Source: JAVBNF01 sp031551725
Lineage (GTDB): Bacteria; Bacteroidota; Bacteroidia; Bacteroidales; P3
Reading direction: 5' to 3'
DNA length: 12,211 nt
Assembly: GCA_031551725.1 (NCBI GenBank)
Contig: JAVBNF010000022.1
Coordinates: 1 to 12,211, forward strand
The translations under genes and the position numbers were made by a program. Below are positions 6,565 to 12,211 of this stretch, piece after piece. Under the pieces are notes generated by a model, which searched no databases, was not told the origin of the DNA, and saw only the letters and a list, made by a program, of their open reading frames with translations. Numbering within the stretch: the stretch's first letter is position 1; each line of letters begins with the position of its first letter.

Positions 6565-9500
6565 ATGAAGAAAATTGTTGTATTATGTTTCTTTGTGGTT
6601 CATTGCTTTTTTGCGGTAGCGCAACCGAGCGAAGGAACATATGTTATGCAAGTAACATATTCTGTTAAGGCCGGAAGTGGTGCTAGCTATGATGCAAGCT
6701 GTACTAATTTATGTAGATTTCATGGATGGCATATAAAAGGAGGTAACTGGGAGATGTTTGAACATAATCTGGACAATGTCCAACGTTCTTACTATACAAA
6801 TTTTCCGAAATATTTAGAATTCCCGACGAGTGATCGCATTGAAAAGATGTATACGCGTGGAGAGCGGTATTGGAAAAACCTATTTAACTGCAATGGTGAA
6901 CAGTTAGATGGAGATATTTTTTACATAGATTATACTAAAAGATGTAGTCCCCAAATTTTGACAAATGCAATACCTAAATGGGATGGAGATGTTTATATAC
7001 AAGTACAACCGAAAGCGATGGAAATACATGCTTTGTTTAATGGAGTTTGGTCGGAAAATCTGTATTTATCAAATCTGAACACGATTAGCTTGCGAGCCAC
7101 AACCGGTTTTAATGCTAGTTATTATAAATGGTATTGGCGCTACACAACAGGACCTGATCAACAATGGAAGGAATTAAGTACCGGTAGTTCCATTGTGAAT
7201 ATCAAAAGTGCAACATTTCCTGATTTTACATCCAATATTGGGAAAAATATAGAAATAAAGATTGACTATGGTTGTGGTACAACATCTCGTATTATTTCTT
7301 CACGAATGCAAGCTGCAGCGATCGATATTGTTCCCGAAAGCCCAACCTGTCCGGGAGGGAGCAATGGAAGATTAAAGATTACTTTGGCTCGACCATTGGA
7401 TCCTGTTGAAAAATTAAGTTTGGCAATACGCCCCAAAAATGGAATTAATCAAACAGCAAACTATGAATATACATACAACCATCTTAATGATGCGACAGTG
7501 TTTTATATTGAAAAGCTGTCAGCCGGAGAATACGAGTACGCTTACATCAGTAAATTTAATGACGTCCCTTCTTATATTGGAACAAACAATACGGATTCGC
7601 TTCGAGGAAAATGCACTATAGCAAGCAAACCGTATATTTCATTCGGTGCTTTTTGGAATAAAGATGTTTCTTGTAATGGCGGTAGTGATGGACAAATAAG
7701 TATTACCGGTTTATTATCCGGAAACTCTACGGCATATTTTTGGAGAACGAATGAAGGTCAAAAATCGCAAACTGTTACTTCCAGTAATAATGTAATAAAC
7801 GGATTGCAAGCAGGAAGCTATAACATTCAAATAAAAAATAGTGATGGTTGTTATTTTGTTGAAAATGGGGGGAGCTCTACGGCTTATTTAATAAAGACAG
7901 CTTCTATTAATCAGCCTTCTGCGTTAACAATCACAAAGCAAGACTCCCTAAATCCAACCGGTTGGGGAGTTGAAAGCGGAAATATAAATATTAAAGTTGA
8001 GGGAGGAACGGGGACTTATTCATATATCTTGTACAAAAACAATGTACAGCAACCCATTCAGTGGAAAGGAACAACCGTAATAAATAACTTGGGTGCAGGT
8101 GAATATAAAATTGTAGTGAAAGATGCAAACCAATGCCAAGCCTCTTTAACTGTTAATTTAAATCAACCGCCCCCATTAGAAATCAATATTCTAAATCCTG
8201 CTCCTGTGTCCTGTAACGGAGGAACTGATGGTTCGGTTTCTTTTACAGCCAATGGCGGCAAAGGAACACTCAGGTATGTTTTATGCAAATCTAATAAAGA
8301 CTCCATACAGCCGCTTTATGAGACTTCTTACAGTAAACTCAAGGCTGGAAACTACATAATCAAAGTCGTAGATCAATATGGCAATACTACATTTTCAAAT
8401 GCATTTGCTATTACCCAGCCTAATGTTTTAAAAATTGATAATATTACTCCTGTTTTACCGCTTTGCCATGGAAATAGCAATGGCTCATTAACCGCAAATG
8501 TCAGTGGAGGGAATGGAGGATACATATATTTCTGGAACGGTCAATCGGTATCTCAAGTATCGCCCACATTGACAAGTCTTTCAGCAGGCAGTTATGCTGT
8601 TCGCGTGGAGGATGCCAAAGGATGTGGAACAGATATTGTTTTCGTGGATCTTGATCAACCGGACTCCTTGAAAATTACGGATGTACTCATTACTCCACCC
8701 GACGCCTATGATGCGCCAAGCGGTAAAATTGAAATTGTGGTTAAAGGAGGCACAGGCTATCACAAGTATAAATTAGAAACGCAAGAAATTCAGTATAATT
8801 TATTAAACGATTCTACCAAGCATACTTTTACAAATTTGTATGCCAGAGATGCATATTACCAAGCAACAATAACTGATGCCAACAATTGTTCGATTAACGG
8901 CCAATACCGCGTTATATATCCACTCACACCAATCATTATCATTAAAGATTCTATCCGTTGCAACGGTGAAGCAAATGGAGCCTTACAAGCCAATGCTGTG
9001 GGAGGCATCGGAACTGCTTACAAATTTTCATGGTATAAAGTTGTGAATGGCGATACTGTAAATTTAAAAATAGATTCTTCTGTACTTTCAAATCGCAGTG
9101 CCGGAATTTATCGGGTAAAAGTAACAGATGAAGAAAACAATGAAATGCTTTCCGAATCATTTGTATTTGTAGCTCCGAACACGGTGTCTATTATATTTGA
9201 GGCCAAACATCTTCTTTGTAAACATGACAAAGACGGCGAACTACGTGCAAATGTAACAGGCGGAACACCTCCATATTTCTATACTTGGTCGAATGCGAAA
9301 ACTTTCAAAGCTATTGATAACTTGGAAGAAGGAATATACTATCTGGAAGTTACAGATAGTCGAGGATGCTTGCAAATATCAGACACTTCAATTCAAGCAC
9401 CAACATTATTGATTCCAACCATTAGTCACATCCCTCCGAAAGCATACAATTATAGCGATGCAAAAGCATGGGTGACCACCACAGGTGGAGTTGCTCCATA

Positions 9501-10929
9501 TCAGTATAAATGGGACGTTGATAACTCCACTAATGATACTCTTTCCGGTTTGAAACACGGGATTTATTCAGTAGTTGTTATAGATGCAAACAATTGCAGG
9601 ATGCAAACTTCCGATACAATTGAAAACCCACCGTTATTACAGATAACCTCAATGCAGGCAAATAATGCAAATTGTTATGATGCGCAAGATGGATGGATAC
9701 GCATACAGGCTGAAGGAGGGGTTGGTAATCATTATTACACGCTATCTGCTTATGAAGAAAATGCATGGACGGATATTCGGACAATATCGAGATCCTCTAC
9801 GGCTCAGAATATGCAGCCAACTACATTTTATATTTTTGTGGGACTTCCTCCGGAAATATACAGAGTCAGAGTAATGGATGAAAACAATATTTTTGTTTAT
9901 TCGGATTCTATTCAGATCTCTCAGCCGGATAGCTTGATACTCAAGGCTTCGACAACAGAAGTTTTGTGTGTAGGAGATTCTACAGGACAAATTGAAGTGC
10001 TTGTTAAAGGCGGAACACTTCCGTATTTATACGAATGGAGCAACGGGGAAATAAACGATCTAAACGAACATTTGCCCACAGGATTCTATACATTGAAAGT
10101 TACAGACCAACATCAATGTACACTTGATACATCTTTTACGCTCGTTGAGCCCGAGTTATTCACAATCAATATTGGAAAAGACAGGGTGATGTGTTCAGAA
10201 CAAATATTAGATTTAGATGCCTCTATTCTCGATGAAAGAGCACGTTACTGGTGGTTTAAAGACGAAATACTGATTGATACAATGGCCAAAATCAGCATAT
10301 CCGATTCGGGAGTTTATGTTGCTAAAATTGAAAATATCGACCATTGCAAAGCTCAAGATACACTTATTATCTATGGAAGCTCTCAACGTATTATTGCTGA
10401 TTTCGTAGTTTCATCCCGGATACTGAAAGATACAATTGTGAAAATTATCAATGCCGACAGTGATTTTCATGAAAATATTTCGTGGATACTTCCAGAAAGT
10501 TTTGATTTTCACGTATTCGACACCACTGAAGAATACCTGAGTATGATTTTTTATGAGACAGGTTTTTATACAATCGGATTGCGCTCTACGTTTGGACAAT
10601 GTGAACAATACACCTATAAAACGATCGAGGTGGTGGATAAACTCAACTATGTGGACTATGCTCCGGTGGATGATCCGTTTATCAAACATTTCATCATTTA
10701 TCCGAATCCCAACAACGGAGATTTTACCGTAAAAGTAGAACTTCGGGAAAGTGCAGACATCACCTTATTGCTTCGCGATTTATTTGGAAATACAATTGAT
10801 ACCCGACAACTTAAAGACAATTTGGTTTTTGAGGAATCATACGCTATCAGTGCAAAATCGGGTTTGCATTCTTTGCAACTGATTTCGAAAAAAGATTGTT
10901 CCGTATTTAAAGTAATGATCAATGAATAA
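6565..10929 (+). CDS. Large cell-surface SprB-repeat protein with T9SS type A sorting domain
   Basis: A 1454-residue protein with a signal peptide (cleavage near VAQ, about residue 20). Residues 20-255 form an N-terminal region I do not recognise, with several cysteines and many aromatic residues. From about 260 to 1190 the protein is a chain of SprB-type repeats: C-x-G-x-x-x-G at the start, a GG(T/V/N) turn with Y-x-W or similar, then L-x-x-G-x-Y-x-V-x-V-x-D-x-x-x-C. Some units keep only the second half. Ig/PKD-like modules follow (about 1205-1265 and 1275-1358). A type A T9SS C-terminal sorting domain begins at YPNPNNGDF (Y1379) and runs to the end. SprB repeats occur in gliding adhesins and other long surface proteins; the sorting domain directs export across the outer membrane by T9SS and usually attachment to the surface. 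The gene sits between the FN3 gene and the TANFOR-type gene and overlaps the latter by 8 bases, so the three are likely made together. It may be the anchor or adhesin of the system; that role is inferred. Confidence 0.93.
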   Translation: MKKIVVLCFFVVHCFFAVAQPSEGTYVMQVTYSVKAGSGASYDASCTNLCRFHGWHIKGGNWEMFEHNLDNVQRSYYTNFPKYLEFPTSDRIEKMYTRGERYWKNLFNCNGEQLDGDIFYIDYTKRCSPQILTNAIPKWDGDVYIQVQPKAMEIHALFNGVWSENLYLSNLNTISLRATTGFNASYYKWYWRYTTGPDQQWKELSTGSSIVNIKSATFPDFTSNIGKNIEIKIDYGCGTTSRIISSRMQAAAIDIVPESPTCPGGSNGRLKITLARPLDPVEKLSLAIRPKNGINQTANYEYTYNHLNDATVFYIEKLSAGEYEYAYISKFNDVPSYIGTNNTDSLRGKCTIASKPYISFGAFWNKDVSCNGGSDGQISITGLLSGNSTAYFWRTNEGQKSQTVTSSNNVINGLQAGSYNIQIKNSDGCYFVENGGSSTAYLIKTASINQPSALTITKQDSLNPTGWGVESGNINIKVEGGTGTYSYILYKNNVQQPIQWKGTTVINNLGAGEYKIVVKDANQCQASLTVNLNQPPPLEINILNPAPVSCNGGTDGSVSFTANGGKGTLRYVLCKSNKDSIQPLYETSYSKLKAGNYIIKVVDQYGNTTFSNAFAITQPNVLKIDNITPVLPLCHGNSNGSLTANVSGGNGGYIYFWNGQSVSQVSPTLTSLSAGSYAVRVEDAKGCGTDIVFVDLDQPDSLKITDVLITPPDAYDAPSGKIEIVVKGGTGYHKYKLETQEIQYNLLNDSTKHTFTNLYARDAYYQATITDANNCSINGQYRVIYPLTPIIIIKDSIRCNGEANGALQANAVGGIGTAYKFSWYKVVNGDTVNLKIDSSVLSNRSAGIYRVKVTDEENNEMLSESFVFVAPNTVSIIFEAKHLLCKHDKDGELRANVTGGTPPYFYTWSNAKTFKAIDNLEEGIYYLEVTDSRGCLQISDTSIQAPTLLIPTISHIPPKAYNYSDAKAWVTTTGGVAPYQYKWDVDNSTNDTLSGLKHGIYSVVVIDANNCRMQTSDTIENPPLLQITSMQANNANCYDAQDGWIRIQAEGGVGNHYYTLSAYEENAWTDIRTISRSSTAQNMQPTTFYIFVGLPPEIYRVRVMDENNIFVYSDSIQISQPDSLILKASTTEVLCVGDSTGQIEVLVKGGTLPYLYEWSNGEINDLNEHLPTGFYTLKVTDQHQCTLDTSFTLVEPELFTINIGKDRVMCSEQILDLDASILDERARYWWFKDEILIDTMAKISISDSGVYVAKIENIDHCKAQDTLIIYGSSQRIIADFVVSSRILKDTIVKIINADSDFHENISWILPESFDFHVFDTTEEYLSMIFYETGFYTIGLRSTFGQCEQYTYKTIEVVDKLNYVDYAPVDDPFIKHFIIYPNPNNGDFTVKVELRESADITLLLRDLFGNTIDTRQLKDNLVFEESYAISAKSGLHSLQLISKKDCSVFKVMINE
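7330..10125 (+). repeat. Array of about 11 diverged SprB-type protein repeats
   Basis: The repeats are visible at protein level only. Well-formed units start at approximately residues 368, 548, 632, 797, 883 and 1134 of the 1454-residue protein, with openings such as VSCNGGSDG, VSCNGGTDG, PLCHGNSNG, IRCNGEANG, LLCKHDKDG and VLCVGDSTG. Units near 260, 455, 716, 965 and 1035 are degenerate or lack the opening cysteine motif. Complete and headless units roughly alternate through the middle of the array. The DNA is too diverged for recent tandem duplication. Confidence 0.8.
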
Positions 10930-12211
10930 ACGATTCACTCACATATTATTTTTCGCGCAGCGCACCCGTCACTTGTCACTCGTCATCCTGTTGCTCTTGA
11001 CACTTTCGGCCCGTGCCCAAATGGTTCAATACCCCGTGCACGTTCAGGTGGCCATGATTCCTCCTTACTCGCTTTACATGGAAGAATACTCCGGCGGTAT
11101 GCGCGACCGCGTGGTAGTGACCCTGATCAACCGCGACAACGAGTACTTCAACCTGCGCGTGAAGCTCAAGATGACCATCAAGGCCAACGGACTAACGGTA
11201 AGCACACGCCCCAACATTTATCTACCGGCTATTGAAATCGACCCCAACATCCCGCTGCGGCTCACCAAAACCGATTTGGCTCCTTACTTTCAGCCGGGCA
11301 ACTACACCGCTTCCGGGGCAACGGCTATTTTGCGGCAGAAAGGCATGCTTCCCGAAGGCATGGTGCAGTTTGAGTTCGAAGTGCAGGAATATACTACCGG
11401 ACGCACGCTTTCGCAAACGGGCATGGCCATGGCGTATATCGTTACGCAGAAGCCACCGTTGCTGAATGTGCCCAACAATGGCATAGATGTTTTGGGAACC
11501 AACCCTCAAAACATCAGTTTTCAGTGGACGCCGCAGCACTCGGGCCTTGCCAATGTGGAATACGAACTCATTGTAAAGCAGCTCCTGGCCCCCAACACAA
11601 GAGCAGAAACGCAGTGGCCCTACGCTACGGAGATTTTCCGTGAACCTGTGCGAGCCAACATGTACTACTACGGACCTGCTGCCCCCATGCTCACGCCGGG
11701 CTATAAATACGCCTGGGCCGTTCAGGCCAAAGCCATGGAAGGCACCGAGCAGCTTAATGTTTTTCAGAACGAAGGCTTGAGCGAAATCCGCTGGTTCTAC
11801 CTTCAAGAGCAGTGTACGCCTGCCTATAACCTTACGGCGGAGATGAACAACGGGCGCGTGCTGCTCAAATGGAACAGCCCCCCCGACAACACTAAAAGCA
11901 TTGTACAATATCGAAGAATCGAAGAAGGCGTAACCAACGAATGGCTTACCATGGGCGAAACGGACAAAAGCCAAATGAAGCAGGATCGCCATAAAGAGGG
12001 CTACACGTATGAATACCGCATCGGTTCGGTTTGCATGACCAACACGCCGTTTTACGACCACACGAGCCTGAAGTTCACCGTTCCGCTGTCGGACACTATT
12101 CAGAACCCACACTGCGGCGAAGATTTTGTGGTTGTTTACAAAACGCGCGAGCCGCTGCAAGAGCTTAAGCCTGGCGACGAGGTAAGCGGCGGCGGTGGTG
12201 CCACGCTTTAT
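10922..12211 (+). CDS. TANFOR-type large secreted protein, N-terminal 430 residues (3' end outside window)
   Basis: The frame opens at an ATG inside the stop region of the SprB gene (ATGAATAA, 8-base overlap) and stays open for exactly 430 codons to the right edge, so the gene is cut by the window. The signal peptide is long (an Arg/His-rich stretch, then LVILLLLTLSARAQ, cleavage near residue 33). Residues about 35-200 match what I know as the TANFOR domain: YPVHVQVAMIPPYSLYM at the start, LRLTKTDLAPYF at 112-123, LPEGMVQFEFEVQEY at 143-157, and KPPLLNVPNNGIDV to NPQNISFQWTPQH at the end. FN3-like modules follow at about 200-295 and 300-390, then a conserved CGEDF (398-402) and a Gly-rich turn. 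Members of this kind are very long and can end in variable C-terminal domains. G+C is far higher than in the gene before it (37/60 at 11641-11700 against 19/60 at 10441-10500). Translational coupling to the SprB gene is likely. Family assignment is from memory of the motif pattern. Confidence 0.85.
   Translation, partial: MNKRFTHILFFAQRTRHLSLVILLLLTLSARAQMVQYPVHVQVAMIPPYSLYMEEYSGGMRDRVVVTLINRDNEYFNLRVKLKMTIKANGLTVSTRPNIYLPAIEIDPNIPLRLTKTDLAPYFQPGNYTASGATAILRQKGMLPEGMVQFEFEVQEYTTGRTLSQTGMAMAYIVTQKPPLLNVPNNGIDVLGTNPQNISFQWTPQHSGLANVEYELIVKQLLAPNTRAETQWPYATEIFREPVRANMYYYGPAAPMLTPGYKYAWAVQAKAMEGTEQLNVFQNEGLSEIRWFYLQEQCTPAYNLTAEMNNGRVLLKWNSPPDNTKSIVQYRRIEEGVTNEWLTMGETDKSQMKQDRHKEGYTYEYRIGSVCMTNTPFYDHTSLKFTVPLSDTIQNPHCGEDFVVVYKTREPLQELKPGDEVSGGGGATLY

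Noticed and set aside
7330..10125. DNA-level tandem repeats or a CRISPR-like array in the SprB gene
   Set aside because: Repeat units are diverged in DNA and vary in length; there is no constant repeat with unique spacers. The periodicity is that of protein domains.
11222..12160. A 312-codon open frame on the minus strand
   Set aside because: It lies wholly inside the GC-rich TANFOR-type gene, whose motifs and open frame are clear. The translation has no recognisable domain and no leader; high G+C produces such shadow frames.

Overview
The window looks like chromosomal DNA of a member of the Bacteroidota that has a type IX secretion system (T9SS). The evidence is a long protein built of SprB-type repeats and ending in a T9SS type A sorting domain, a protein that looks like the TANFOR family known from Tannerella and relatives, AT-rich leaders without Shine-Dalgarno sites, signal peptides ending in AQ, and a lipoprotein with an acidic tail after its cysteine. 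All genes are on the + strand and tightly packed. I see no RNA genes, transposases, phage genes or CRISPR, and no gene-free stretch longer than about 60 bases.

Layout. (1) 2-1627 is the 3' end of a large secreted protein that starts upstream. Its first ~75 visible codons are GC-richer and read like the body of a TANFOR-type protein. The rest is AT-rich and ends in a metzincin-like zinc peptidase domain. (2) 1634-2731 follows 6 bases later and encodes an exported protein with a HEAT-like stretch, a candidate immunity partner. (3) 2741-3028 appears to be a remnant: a signal peptide joined to a short GC-rich piece of a TANFOR-type protein, then AT-rich sequence. (4) 3084-3656 is a lipoprotein and 3712-4494 an exported or lipid-anchored protein, both of unknown function. 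(5) 4500-6560 (fibronectin type III protein), 6565-10929 (SprB-repeat protein with T9SS sorting domain) and 10922-12211 (TANFOR-type protein, running off the window) form a compact operon with gaps of 5 and 4 bases and then an 8-base overlap.

Interpretation. The most economical reading is a tandem, polymorphic-toxin-like locus. The tail of one TANFOR-type protein, with its own variable tip and candidate immunity gene, is followed by a remnant and accessory exported proteins, and then by the head of a second FN3 / SprB / TANFOR cassette. Composition supports this. By hand count, G+C drops from 31/60 (181-240) to 16/60 (301-360) inside the first gene, is about 48-53% in the remnant with AT-rich DNA on both sides, and reaches 37/60 in the last gene. 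The toxin and immunity roles are inferred from architecture and context and are not shown by the sequence. The tip of the second cassette lies beyond the window.
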